DNA of 64,000 nt from Ceratotherium simum simum (taxonomy: Eukaryota; Chordata; Mammalia; Perissodactyla; Rhinocerotidae): assembly GCF_000283155.1 (NCBI RefSeq), contig NW_004454180.1:16118805-16182804 (forward strand). The letters are read 5' to 3'. The notes beneath the pieces were generated by a model, which saw nothing but the letters and a program-made list of their open reading frames with translations, ran no database searches and was not told the origin of the DNA. Shown one piece after another: positions 31,490-42,778 of the stretch (position 1 is the stretch's first letter; every line of letters begins with the position of its first letter). The translations under genes and the position numbers were made by a program.

Positions 31490-34340
31490 TGGACAAAACT
31501 GAAGAATTATGAAAGCTTGGACAATGGAGCCCAGAAAACCTCCCAGAACCTATGAAAACCTGCCAGCACCAAAGAGACTGAAACACAAAAGAAAGTGTAA
31601 AGTCCAGGAGGTTCGATGCAGAAGTTCCTGCATCTGCCTCATAGGAATTCCAGAAAAAGCAAAGAAAAATAGAGAGAAAGAAATATTCAATAACAAAGAG
31701 AATGAAATGTTGAGTGCTTTAGGGAGCCAGGAGTGTTTATATTTTCAAGGTTCTAAAAGAAATATGAAAGAAGATCCACCTGTGGACACATGATAACTTC
31801 ACTTCAGCACAAAAGAATCAAGAGAGAAACATCCTGAAAGCATTCCACAAGCGAAAGATTAAACAGGTTACATACAAAGGAAGTTCCCTTTCAGCACCAA
31901 ATACCTGAAGACAAATAACATCATTGAAAGACTGAGGAAGAGAAGTATTGAGCCAAGAATCTTATATCCACCCAAACTCGCATTCAAGTGGGAGGGCAAA
32001 GCGAGGACTCAGAAAGTTAACCGCCCACAGACACTCAAAGAATTATTCCAGAGAAACAATGACTACAAAAGAGGAGGATGTGGGCTACGAGAAACACTGA
32101 TAAGAAAAGAACTAACGAAAGTTACAGTACACCTCAGGCCTTGATAATTTTTGACGCATAACTTCAAATATGTTTGCTTTTACAGTGACAGGGAACTGAA
32201 GTCTCAGACAATCTCCACACGCTGGTGGAGGACAGATAGGAAAGGGCAGTTGGGGAGGAGAAGGGGCAGGTGCCACAGGCTGCTGCGCTGTGTGGAGGTG
32301 GGTCCTGAACTGGGGAATTCTAGGAAGCAGTAGAAAAGTGTAAATCTACATAAGCGTGTAAAAAATTGTGAACCACTGTAAAAATAAGACTAGGGTGATC
32401 GATTTCCAAATTAGACAGCCCAGCCAGCAAAAAGAAGAGGGAAAAGAGAAAATGCACAAATGAAAGGCAAAGAAAAAATATAAAATAAAATATCAGTCAC
32501 AGGTCCAAACACCTCAGTGATCCCAGTAATAGGAATGAGTTACAGTCCCCGGTGGAAGGTCAAAGCCTTTCACATTGGTTAAAAATATATGTGTGTGTGT
32601 GTTAAATAAGGCGACAAAGAAAATACCAAGAAGGTAAAACATTCAATCAGGCAAATGCTAGCAAAAGAAAGCAGGGATATAATGGCGGGAAATAACTCAC
32701 TGGCAATCGCAAGAAAGAAAAAAAATGAAATAAACTTAATGAGAAATGTGCATGATCAACTTGAAGAAAACCTTAGTGAAGGATGAATAAATAAAAGAAA
32801 ACCTGGAAAGACACATTATGATTTCTGGATTGGAAGATTTAATACTAAAAACATGCCAATTCTCCCCCAAATTAATCTACAATTTTACTGTGATGCCAAT
32901 GAAAGTCCCAACAGGATTTTTCCCCCCAGAACTTGAAAAATTAATTCCAAAGTTTATATTATAAAGAAAGATCCTTGAGAACACAAACGAATTTGTGAAT
33001 AACACAAAAATGAAAAGGAACTCATGAAAATGATGTGATATTGAAATGGGAATAGACAAATCACGCAAGGGACTAGAATGAGCCCAGAAGAAAAGTATGT
33101 ATCTGTGGGAATCACTGAAGAAAAGATGAGCCAGTTGCCAAAAGTGAGGATACGAGTAGCTGTAAGTTAGGAAAAGAATGATGGAGACAGCCCTGCCCCT
33201 GGCTGTTGTGTATGGTTGCATAAGGTGTGTGTTATGCACACTGTGGTGTAGAATGGCATGCCCTCTCCAACATGCCCACCTTACTCCAGGCACAAAAATA
33301 AATCCCAAAAGGATGAAAGAGCTAAAGCTAAGATACGGAATTATAGAAGCATTACAAGAAAACAGAGAATAATATTTCTGTAACAAGACCTAAAACTCAA
33401 AGTGAGCTCATGAAAATTAGAAATTTTTATAGGAAAAGACAAATGACATAAACAACAGGAAAAGGCAAGTGAACGACTCTGAAAAATGCAATAAATTTAA
33501 CAAAAAAAATTAATGTGCAGGGTACTCAAAGTTTCTATGAGTCCTTAAGTAAATCCATCAACTCAGTAGAAAACATGGGCAAAGGATACAGCAGGAGATT
33601 CACCGAGGAAGACAGGCAACTCACCAGTACGCATCTGTAAAGACTAGCGATCAGAGAAATTAAAATAAACACCAGAAAGAGATACAATTTTTCATCCAGC
33701 AGAATGGTCAAATTGGGTGAAGAAGTAGGAGAATGTGCCGTGTCACATGTTCTTGTAGAGAGTGTAATTTGGTGAAACCTTTTTAGAAGACTATTTGGAA
33801 GTATCTGTGGACATGGAAAATGTGCCCTTGGACTCAGTAACAGTATTTGTAGGACTCTAGTCATGCATACGTGCAGGAAACTGTATGTACAAAATAGTAC
33901 TTCATTGCCTGTACAGAGTGAGGATTTGAGCCCCGTCCTCAAATGTTTATCAATAAATGTGTGGTTAAGCACTCAGGGCACAGCCACACTATGATTCCCA
34001 ATGCAGCCATCTTGAAAATGACTTAAGCTTAGAGTCTCCAAGAGACACTGTCACTTCCTTCACATTCTGTTGGTTAAAGCAGGTCACAGGGTCAGCCCAG
34101 ATTCAAGGAGAGGGGGCCACCCAAGAGTGTGAACACGAGGGGGCTTGGTTCACTGGGTGCCCTCTGGAGACAGAGGGCACAGGGAGGAGAGGAAGATGAT
34201 GCAGTGGGAAGGAGGAACAGGAAAGGAGGGCTTTATCTCTGAAAACGTCTGTAATGTTTAAACATTTTGTAACAAAATGTGTTCATTTACTACTTGTACA
34301 AAATAATGAAGAATTAAAGATATTTTCCACCAGTAAAAAA
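31490..34340 (+). mobile_element. Ancient L1-clade LINE (L1M/HAL1-like), degraded
   Basis: Starts with an ORF1-like remnant (31509-31793, with IGIPEKAKKNREKEIF recalling the L1 ORF1 RRM region), then words such as cctgaaagcattccacaagc, aatcttatatccacccaaac and ttattccagagaaacaatga. Around 32800-32960 ORF2 finger/palm words appear (tctggattggaagatttaat, ccaattctcccccaaattaa, gatgccaatgaaagtcccaa). 33570-33870 is the ORF2 end. Many indels; nothing is intact. Subfamily is my inference. Confidence 0.65.
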
Positions 34341-34351
34341 AGACCACGCTT

Positions 34352-34552
34352 GAGCCAGCCCCGATGGCCTAGTGGTTAAGGTTTGGCGCATTCCGCTTTA
34401 GTGGACTGGGTTTGGTTCCCGGGCATGAAACCCCACCACTCATCTGTCAGTAGCCATGCTGTGGCGGCAGCTCACATAGGAAAACTAGAAGAATTTACAA
34501 CTATGCACAACTATGCACTGGGGCTTTGGGGAGGGAAAAAAAAAAAAAGAAA
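34352..34552 (+). mobile_element. ERE SINE, divergent subtype
   Basis: Head gagccagccccgatggccta followed by gtggttaagg, B-box-like ggtttggttcccgggc, then ccatgctgtggcggcagctc and an ending ctatgcactggggctttggg before an A run (34536-34549). The end differs from the gaggaagattggccc type, showing a second ERE subtype in the window. Confidence 0.9.
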
Positions 34553-34559
34553 GAACTGG

Positions 34560-35076
34560 GTTCAAATCCTGGCTACTTTACTTAAAAAAAAAAAATGCTT
34601 AATAAAATTGGACCTCCACACTACGACGCGGAATTGATCACAAAGTGATCAAGGACGTCTGGTCACTCTAATTACAAGGGATCTGGAGCCACCCTCCTTC
34701 ATCCTCTGGAGAGCCACCCTGTTCTGTAGACGCCATGGGGAGTGAGGTGGTTAGTGAGACCAGCCATGTCCCTCAGGTGGGCTACTCCTATGACAGGTGT
34801 CATTGAATTCCATCCCCCGGCCTAAGCAATCTGTCAGGGATGAATGTGTGACCCCAGCCACAGTCCTGGGGCTTTGCTGGAACTGCCTGGACCATCTCCC
34901 GTCCAGGAGTGACACAGTACAGCGCAGCTTTTGAGAGCTGCACAGCTAGACATAACTGCTCCTCAGTCCCAAACCTTCCCAGCCAGAGAGGGTGGGAGAA
35001 TTTATGAATCATTAACCCTGTGATTTCTACCCTCAGTGACTATTAGAGGCACCTTCTAAAGTTCATTTGGAATTAT
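34560..35076. other. Intronic sequence, no gene recognised
   Basis: No confident repeat. About 34800-34960 vaguely resembles an old DNA transposon or LTR end but I cannot assign it. Confidence 0.35.
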
Positions 35077-35480
35077 GGGGTGCCCAGGCCCTGGGGGTCT
35101 AGTGGTTAAGATCCAGTGCTCTCATCAACATGTCCCCAGTTGGTTTCCCAGTCAGGGCACCACACCACCCGTCTGTTGGTTGTCACATTGTGGTGGCTGT
35201 GTGTTGCTGTGATGCTGAAAGCTATGCCACCGGTATTTCCAATACCAGCAGGGTCACCCATGGTAGACAGGTTTCAGCAGAGCTTCCAGACTAGACAGAC
35301 TAGGAAGAAGGACGTGGCCACCCACTTCCAAAAAATTTGGCCATGAATACCCTAGGAATAGCAGTGGAGCATTGTCTGACACACTGCAGGAAGGTGAGAG
35401 ACCAGATAGGGTTCAGTTCTGCTGTCCACAGTGTCCCTAGGAGTTGGAATCAACTCGTGGGCACTAACGACAACTGGCTT
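35077..35480 (+). mobile_element. tRNA-derived SINE with RTE-like tail
   Basis: The head ggccctgggggtctagtggt then taagatcc shares the tRNA-like start of ERE. The body is different and ends ctaggagttggaatcaactc then gtgggcactaacgacaac. Ending words of the form agtcggaatcgactcgacgg-like are typical of SINEs mobilised by RTE-clade LINEs. If so this is a chimeric or separate SINE family, not a standard ERE. Family name unknown to me. Confidence 0.6.
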
Positions 35481-35498
35481 GTTATTTTCAAGCATGGC

Positions 35499-35508
35499 CT
35501 ATAAATAG
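35499..35508. promoter_or_regulatory. MEF2-type consensus site
   Basis: ctataaatag matches YTAWWWWTAR. The surrounding 35480-35760 has no named repeat and is AT-rich with several taatta-like words, so it is a candidate conserved non-coding element. Function is inference. Confidence 0.25.
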
Positions 35509-35939
35509 GGATGTCATCCATACTACACCTGTAGGAAAGCCTGTTATATCTCGATTATTTTGTTATTAGCGTACTAATTTGCCCTTTAGCCTTCTGGTAC
35601 TGGACCAAAAAAAGTGTCTCTTAATTACTTTAAAATACCTAAGTAATCATTAAATTGCAGCTATTAAAAATATAAGCATTTGTTTGCTAATTACATGTAG
35701 AATCTCCTACATTGTTTGTGTGGCAATTAATAGGCACTTATCTGCACCTGTTAGGATGCTCAGGTAAGGAGAAATTGAACAGGTCTCACTGCGCCTTCGA
35801 GGATCTTGTGGCTTACAAGTCACGCCTGTGAAAGCCAGACCACGGGGCGGCAAAAGACACGCACCAAAGCCAGGACAAAGGATAACTGCTGGGAAATCGA
35901 AGAAGGGACCATGGAGCAGCATCCATACGAACTGCACGT

Positions 35940-36085
35940 CTGGGGCAGTGGATCTCAGTGGGGTCCCCAGCCAGCAGCACTGGCATCATCTGGGAACTTA
36001 GACCTGCAGGCTCGGAACCTCCTGCAAGCTACCCAGGGATTCTCCAGTCCACTCAAGTCTGAGATCGGTCTGTATAGGGACTGAT
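35940..36085 (+). mobile_element. MER5A-type DNA transposon
   Basis: cagtggatctcagtggggtc, ccagcagcactggcatcatc, tgggaacttagacctgcagg and gattctccagtccactcaag follow the MER5A start and middle. Confidence 0.7.
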
Positions 36086-36114
36086 CTAACTTTCCAAGCT
36101 TTCTTTATCTGATC

Positions 36115-36335
36115 AGTGTTGTATGCAGGCTGCATAAGTTCAAATCTTGGTTCTTCTATTTAATAGTTGTAGCCTTAGATTTTTAGTATCTTTTTCTTAA
36201 ATTAAATCTCCCTGAGCCTCGCTTTCCCTAAATGAGAACATGGATGATGTTATCTACTTCCTGGATTTGTTGTAGGTATAAGACCCACCTGTACAGTGTC
36301 TCAAACGACACCTGGCACACCATGTGGCTTGAGAT
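36115..36335 (-). mobile_element. MIR SINE
   Basis: Antisense MIR: gttcaaatcttggttcttct, ccctgagcctcgctttccct, aaatgagaacatggatgatg, ttgttgtaggtataagaccc and cacctggcacacc. Confidence 0.75.
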
Positions 36336-36499
36336 ACCAATAATATTATTACATGCACATGTTAGTCCAGGTTCCTAGGGGCACCTTCAAACACGTGGCT
36401 GAGGGCTCAGCTACAGTTCACACTTAGCTAAAAAGGGCATACGTTTTGGTGTATTATATTTCTTCAAACTCTAGATTACATTGAGAGTCCCAGAATGTT

Positions 36500-36960
36500 A
36501 TGGCTTTTAGATTGTGGGGAAGGAAGAAAATTTCCTCTACCCTTATAGGTTCTTCTGGCTGATCTAAGAATTAAATTTAGGCAGATTAATGGGAGAAAAT
36601 CAAATTTAAATGCATATGTGCAGGAACCCCACATACATGAGAGGGTCAGAGACATAAAGGTAAAGTGAGGTCTATATGCCATCTTGCACTGAGGAATGGG
36701 ACAAGGGCCTGAGGCTTCAGGGGGAGGAGGTAATTCATGGGACAATAAGAGGTTTTCCCTGCCGTACAGATGAGTCATAAATGTATTTCCAGTAACAACT
36801 CTTCTTATGGGCAGGGCCCCCAATTTAAATTCTTTAAAGGAGAGGTAAAAGTTTCCCGAGGCCGCAGGGTCTTGCCCGCCTGTAGCTCAACATAGTCCAC
36901 ATGCCAAAGTGGCACATCCTAGGAGGTCTGTTCTGAACACCTTCAGGAGCCTCCTGCTTC
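36500..36960. mobile_element. Possible endogenous retroviral LTR remnant
   Basis: The order of words gcagattaatgggagaaaat, gcaggaaccccacatacatg, tccagtaacaactcttctta, gggcagggcccccaatttaa and cacatgccaaagtggcacat recalls a mammalian LTR that I cannot name. No second LTR or gag/pol/env reading frame is seen nearby. Low-confidence call. Confidence 0.35.
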
Positions 36961-38670
36961 CTTCAATCATCCCTGGACACACAACCCCGTCTGAGGGCAT
37001 CAGAAACTCCAGAGCTTAGGAAGCCGATGGCATAACGGTGGTAGACGGACTTTGTGAAAACCGAAGTTCATATTAAAATGAAAGAATTCCAATCAAGTTT
37101 CTGAGGTCTTTCTTCAGGAAACAGCGAAATATGGGCAAACAGCACTGTTATTAAAAATAATAACTCAAGGGCACAGAATAAAATTAGCTTTCTGAATGAG
37201 AAACATTAAAAGCAAAAGCATCGAGGGGCGGAGACCGAGTTCCCGTAACAGAAAGGGGGATGGCACTGACGGAATAAACTGAGCTGGCTTGTTCAAGAAT
37301 TCAAGGAAACGAGGGGAGTGTGTGGGCAAGAAACAGAGCCATCAGAAAAGAGCTACAGCTTGCAAGAGTCCTATTCACTGGGGCAAGGGGAAAGTAAAGG
37401 AAAATGCTACTCCTTCGACACATCAGAAAACAACGATAACCGCCAACAGCCCTAAGACAAAAGCCATTGTTTTATAAGAGTCTTGATACAGACAGTTCTC
37501 TGCAACTGTGGGTCTGAGCTGCTGCAAATGCACGGAAAGGGAGGAAGCCAAACAGAGTTGGGAAGGATTCGTCACAGACGTGTCACCCTCTACAGACCTG
37601 GTGGGCCTCGCCTCACCCTGGAGAGCCGTGGCTCCTGTCTCAGGGGTCTGCAGAAACAGACATGGGAGAGCCGCGGCCGTGAGCAGCCCGAGGGCCAGGG
37701 TGACATCAGAACTGTCCTTGCGGCTCTGGCAGCACGTCTGTCCTTCCCTGCCCCACCCCCCAGTCTTAGGGGGTGAAGGAGGTGGGCGAGAGGGGGACAC
37801 GATGTTGGAGCCGGAATTGCAGAAAGTCCTCATGGGATCCGGGAAGTTAGGGACAGAGGCGCCCAGATCCAATAACAGCAGAAAATTGTCCAGCGTTTGG
37901 GACTCGAAGGAGAGCCAGGAGCCAGAGGGGCCTTGCAGCGCTTGCTGCACTCTGCCGCCCCGAAGACACCAGGCCCCAAAATTAACCCCACTCTTGCGGC
38001 TGCTTGGAACGTCCGGGACCCAAGGGGCAGAGCCTTTGCAGTGCTCCTTAGCATGTCAGTGCGCTTCGAAAACTGCAAATCAATACACAGATTACAAATA
38101 TGTCCCTCACTCTTCAGGGAGAGGGAGGAAGCACCGTGCCCTCCACTGGGAAGCGTCCAGCCTGTCAGAGCCGGAGGCACCCTTCCTGGGGCCTGGGGCT
38201 GGGTTGCGTCACAAGCCCGGTGTTGCTGTTCAGCACCACAGCTGGACCTGACCCATTCCCAAGGGTTTGATTTAAAGAAAGACAAAGTATAGCTTGAAAT
38301 TCCATGAACCTGAGAAATCATAAGGTAAATCATAACAAAATATGTGTGAAAATGCTAGAAAAAAAAAAAAAAGAAAAAAAAAAGAAATGAAAAGAAAAAG
38401 CCAGGCAATATTGGATTTATTTAAAATAATAATAATCCAAACTGACAAATTCCTTCTTTTTCCTCAAGTTTTCTCTGCCTAACCAAACACACATTCATGC
38501 TTCTGTGTGTGTGTGTGTGTGCGTGTGTGTGCATGTTTGATTATATAGAAAAAAGATGAGGCAAGACCCACAGCTGGCATGTCACAGGGATGATGCTGAG
38601 GGAGGGAGGTGGCCTTGTACTTTTATTGCACACCTTTCGGGACTGTCGGAGGTGTTTCGAAATAAGTATG
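36961..38670. other. Unique intronic sequence with simple repeats
   Basis: 37480-38260 is GC-rich; frames up to 247 codons are open on both strands but without recognisable domains. An A-rich stretch lies at 38358-38400. Confidence 0.4.
38503..38532. repeat. (TG)n microsatellite
   Basis: Alternating TG with one CG interruption, about 30 bp. Confidence 0.95.
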
Positions 38671-38681
38671 CATTTACTCTT
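38671..38681. repeat. Target-site duplication, left copy (ERE)
   Basis: catttactctt, identical to 38896-38906. Confidence 0.9.
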
Positions 38682-38895
38682 TTTTTTTTTTAAAGATTTT
38701 ATTTATTTATTTTTTCCCCCCAAAGCCCCAGTAGATAGTTGTATGTCATAGCTGCACATTCTTCTAGTTGCTGTATGTGGGATGCGGCCTCAGCATGGCC
38801 AGAAAAGCGGTGCATTGGTGCGCGCCTGGGATCCGAACCCGGGCTGCCAGCAGCAGAGCGCATGCACTTAACTGCTAAGCCACGGGGCCGGCCCA
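38682..38895 (-). mobile_element. ERE SINE
   Basis: T-rich start, then ccccaaagccccagtagata, gttgtatgtcatagctgcac, ggatgcggcctcagcatggc, ggatccgaacccgggctgcc and the reversed head taagccacggggccggccc. Same subtype as the element at 34352. An 11-bp target-site duplication flanks it. Confidence 0.96.
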
Positions 38896-39329
38896 CATTT
38901 ACTCTTATAATAAAAATATTTTTAAAAATATTTGTATAACCATACAGAAAATAATTTCGCTTTACATGGAAAGAGGGTCTAAACAGTGCTTTTGCTCCCG
39001 AAACTTCATTTCTGAAGTTATAACATAAGGAACAGATCTTAATTACCCCTACCCCCCAAAGCTTCATGCACAAAGATGCTCTATCAACCGTCATTTATTA
39101 CAACAAGAAGGACACAAACGAAGCCCCCCTCAGGGGCTGGCGGTCAGTGCTGTCGAGCCACTGGATGGACTACGTCATCAACGCCTATTTATGAAGACTA
39201 CACAATTACTGGGGAAAAGGACGTGAGGTAGTCAATGAAAAAAACCCAAATTATATACACAGCATGATTACAACCAAGCCTTTCAAAATCTACATGTAAA
39301 GAAATGGAAGGAATTACACCAAAACGTTC

Positions 39330-39470
39330 ATCATGAGAGCGAACATTTATTGAGCACTCACTGTGTGCCGGCGTCGTGCTGACACTTGAGAGGTGATCCC
39401 TGTAACAGCCCCACGCGACAGGCACTATCACCAGCTCCTTTCCACAACGGGGAAACGGAGGCGGAGTAGG
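39330..39470 (+). mobile_element. MIR SINE
   Basis: acatttattgagcactcact, gtgtgccggcgtcgtgctga, cccacgcgacaggcactatc, acggggaaacggaggcggag: sense MIR. Confidence 0.85.
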
Positions 39471-39529
39471 AATGTGGAATCTCCAGAAGACGCCCAGGTG
39501 GCCACCAAACGCGGGAGGATGAGCTAAAC

Positions 39530-40240
39530 TTCCTCAGTACTCAAAGCTGTGCAATTTAAAACCACAACGAGAGACTGAAAATTGGCAAAAATTGGAACAT
39601 TTAATGATATCAGTGTCGGTGGAAGAGAGATGAAACAGTGCTCATTCACTGTCGGTAGAACCGTAATCGGTACAAGCATTTCAGAGAATGACTCAAAACT
39701 TTAGATGTGCACTCTTCTCTTTTGATCCAAAAACTTCTCCTGTGAGAAATTACTTGAGGGAAATTCTCACATATTTTACGAAAGGACATGTGCAAAGATT
39801 TTCACTGTGTAGTCATTTGTATTAGCAAGAAATTAAATAAATCATGATCAATCCAAGCAATAACTAAAAAGGAAAAGATTGATCTACTTTGGAAAGATCT
39901 CTGAGGCAAGTGAAATAATAATAAAATTATAATAATAATAATAAAGCTCACCTCAGGAAAATATGCACACTATGATACCATTTATGTTAAAGCTGAAAAG
40001 GGAAAACCCACAAAACTACATAGTTCTAGTGGCACACGTCTGCAAGTCTGCACGTATGCACAGAAAGGTCTGCAAGAACGGCACCAAACTGGTAGCTGCT
40101 GGGACCGCTGGGAAGGAATCTGACACCTGACGCTGGTGAAGAGGAACTTGGGCTTTTTCACTCCGTACATGACTTAGGTGTTACAACAGGAATGTATCCG
40201 TGTACATTACTATGTAAATAATTACATCACTAAAGAGCAA
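39530..40240 (+). mobile_element. Ancient L1 3' region (L1M type)
   Basis: Sense words attggcaaaaattggaacat, ctcattcactgtcggtagaa, gatccaaaaacttctcctgt, tgtgtagtcatttgtattag, atgataccatttatgttaaa follow the L1M ORF2 end and 3' UTR. Contains an AAT-rich simple repeat at about 39918-39945. Confidence 0.7.
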
Positions 40241-40261
40241 ATCAAAGAAATTGTTGCTTAG

Positions 40262-40405
40262 AGTGAAGGTTCTCAACTTGAGCGTCGCTGCAAGCACCTG
40301 GAGGGCTCGTGAAGCCCAGGGTGCGGGCCCCACCCCGAGTTTCCAACTGGTATGTCTGGGTGGGGCCTGATGCCGACGTCTGTTCAGAGGCCACCCTTGG
40401 AGAAC
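40262..40405 (+). mobile_element. MER5A-type DNA transposon, diverged
   Basis: gtgaaggttctcaacttgag, cgctgcaagcacctggaggg, gggccccaccccgagtttcc, gggtggggcctgatgcc match the MER5A order. Confidence 0.7.
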
Positions 40406-40571
40406 CCGTGCCTCTGAGAGGTGGCATGCTGAGCTTACAGCATCACAGGAGGAGCCAGCATTTGAACCCCGACCACCTCAGGTCAGACCCTGGCTCTTGA
40501 TCTCAATTGCCTGCTGCCCAGGGCTGTCTTTGCTTGGTAGGATTAAGGATGATTTATTTTCTGACCTTTTT

Positions 40572-40766
40572 CTTTTTTTTTTTGGTGAGGAAGATTGGCC
40601 CTAAGCTAACATCAGTGCCCATCTTCCTCTATTTTGTATGTGGGATGCCACCACAGCATGGCTTGACAAGTGGTGCATAGGTCCATGCCTGGGATCCGAA
40701 CCCACGAACCCCAGGCCACCAAAGCAGAGTGCACAAACTTAACCACTACGCCCCCAGGCTGGCCCC
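40572..40766 (-). mobile_element. ERE SINE
   Basis: T run, ggtgaggaagattggcccta, gatgccaccacagcatggct, ggatccgaacccacgaaccc and reversed head accactacgcccccaggctg. Lacks the first of the two ggaagattggccc repeats found in the longest copies. Confidence 0.95.
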
Positions 40767-41640
40767 TCACCATTTTTTTAAAATATATTTTTTAAATATA
40801 CTTATTGGATTTTTAAATATAATATCAACTCATCCTGAAAATCCTAAAACTATACTTTCTGTATTTTCCACAGTTCATAAGCTTTGGTAATTCACGGCAT
40901 TGGTAATTTTTTTAAAATTACATAAGGAGCCCCCTTTGTCTCAATGAAGCATCTGCCTGAGACGGGGACTTCCTGGTGTGAACCCGAGCTGAGCTCTGAA
41001 CAGGACGGGGTGGAGGACACGTTCTCACTCCATTTATGATGGACTTACGGCACTGGCAAGGACATATCCTTTCCCTAACAGTGGGCGTCATCCTGAAATA
41101 CGAGGAGGCTTAACTAAGCCAAGGAAATTAAGAAGGAAATGAATTTACATTATACTTGAGAAAAAAAATTTCTGTTTGAAAAACTAATGAAGGTTCTGGA
41201 CAACGTTGGCAGTCTGCATGCACACGGCACCACCTCCTTCCACTCAGTCCCCAGTAGTGGCAGAAGGGCTATAGAGACCGGATGAATCCCTAATTACAGT
41301 GGAGAGCAGAAGAAAGGGCCTGTGGGTGGACCAGCCACATCAAGGCTCCCCTGACAGAGGAGAGCTGAGCAGAAGAGGACTAAGAAGGCAGTCACAAACA
41401 CCATGCCCGCAGCAGAGGACTGGCACAGGGGCACAGACGCCCCGGGAGCTCGCTGCCTTGTGCTGGCCTCATCCTGGTTCCTGAGCCAGTCGTTCACAGG
41501 GGAGAGTGATTACAGTGATGGGCGTAGAGCAATCAAGACCACCCCTGAAGTACATTGTTGCTACTCACGTGGGAGGAGCAGATGGATGCTGGGAACCCAC
41601 GACACAGACACCAGCAGCACAAAAGGACAAAGAGACGGGA
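40767..41640. other. Unique intronic sequence
   Basis: AT-rich start, then mixed. No named repeat or exon. Confidence 0.35.
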
Positions 41641-41884
41641 TGAGTGGAAGAAAACTTAGGAGAGATGGAAGGTAGATGGAGACATTCCAACCCCCATCAA
41701 ATATGAGATGCAGACATGAGAATACAGAGAAGAGGAAATAGAGAAAATTTTCCCAGAACTGAAGACCCAAGTCCTCCTTTGAAATGTTCCACCAAGTGCT
41801 AAACAAGCACAAATGGACAAAAACTTCTGTGTCTTGGTGTAATGTCAGAACAACAATGATAAAGAGAAAATTCTAGAAGGTTCA

Positions 41885-42032
41885 GATGTAGGTGAGGAGT
41901 ATTTGATTACTTAAGAAAGAATTAGACACAACAATGTGAATGTACTTAATGCCACTGAACTACACTTAAAAATGGCTAAATGGTAAATTTTATGTTATGC
42001 GTATTTTACCACAATTTAAAATACATATATAC
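41885..42032 (+). mobile_element. L1 3' UTR fragment with A-rich end
   Basis: acaatgtgaatgtacttaat, gccactgaactacacttaaa, atggtaaattttatgttatg, gtattttaccacaattt is a typical L1 3' terminus. Confidence 0.85.
42018..42032. repeat. Target-site duplication, left copy (ERE)
   Basis: aaaatacatatatac, identical to 42230-42244. Confidence 0.92.
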
Positions 42033-42229
42033 AGGGGTCTGGCCCTGTGGTGTAGTGGCTAAGTCCAGCATGCTCCACTTTGGCAGCCCAGGTTCAAGGG
42101 TTCGGACTATACCACTCTTCAAGCCATGTTGTGACGGTGACCCACATACAAAAGAGAGGAAGACTGGACAGATGTTAGCTCAGGGGGAATCTTCCTCAAG
42201 CAAAAAATAAATAAATAAATAAACAAAAT
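42033..42229 (+). mobile_element. ERE SINE
   Basis: Head ggtctggccctgtggtgtag then tggctaag, B-box region ggttcaagggttcggactat, ccatgttgtgacggtgaccc, ggacagatgttagctcaggg, gaatcttcctcaagc and an (AAAT)n tail. Flanked by a perfect 15-bp duplication. Confidence 0.95.
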
Positions 42230-42244
42230 AAAATACATATATAC
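42230..42244. repeat. Target-site duplication, right copy (ERE)
   Basis: Identical to 42018-42032. Confidence 0.92.
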
Positions 42245-42511
42245 ACAGATAAAAAGAACGAGCAGAAGGACAACAGACTTCTCATCAGCAACTTTGGATG
42301 CAAAAAGACAATGGAACAACATCTTCAAAACTCTGAGGGAAGATAATTTTTGATAATTTTTGAAACCAGAATTCAACACCTATACTGTAGGGGTGAGGGA
42401 AAAGTAGAGAACATCCTCAGATATGCATAGATTCAGAAAGTTTTCCGCACAGAAACTCACTCTGAAAGAATTACTTGAGGTTGTGCTCAAACAAGAATTA
42501 AAATAAATCCA

Positions 42512-42778
42512 GGGGCCAGCCCGGTGGCTCAAGCAGTTAAGTGCGCTTGCTCTGCTGTGGCAGACCGGGGTTCATGGGTTCGGATCCCGGACACACACCG
42601 ATGCACCGCTTGTCAAGCCATGCTGTGGCAGCGTCCCATATAAAGTGGAGTAAGATGGGCATGGATGTTAGCCCAGGGCCAGTCTTCCTCAGCAAAAAAA
42701 AGAGGAGGATTGGCAGATGTTAGCTCAGGGCCGATCTTCCTCACATAAATAAATAAATAAATAAACAAACAAATAAAT
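42512..42778 (+). mobile_element. ERE SINE, long form
   Basis: Head ggggccagcccggtggctca, then gcagttaagtgcgcttgctc, B box ggttcggatcccgg, tcaagccatgctgtggcagc, tgttagcccagggccagtct, the A-rich joint, ttggcagatgttagctcagg, gccgatcttcctcac and an (AAAT)n tail. The most complete plus-strand ERE here. Flanking similarity (aaataaatcc / ataaaatcc) suggests but does not prove a duplication. Confidence 0.96.

Noticed and set aside
37508..38333. Open frames of 247 (plus) and 175/167 (minus) codons
   Set aside because: Both strands are open over the same GC-rich DNA, low-complexity Pro/Arg/Gly composition, no recognisable family.
34352..42778. tRNA gene-like A and B boxes
   Set aside because: They belong to ERE SINE heads; no cloverleaf or anticodon arm is preserved.
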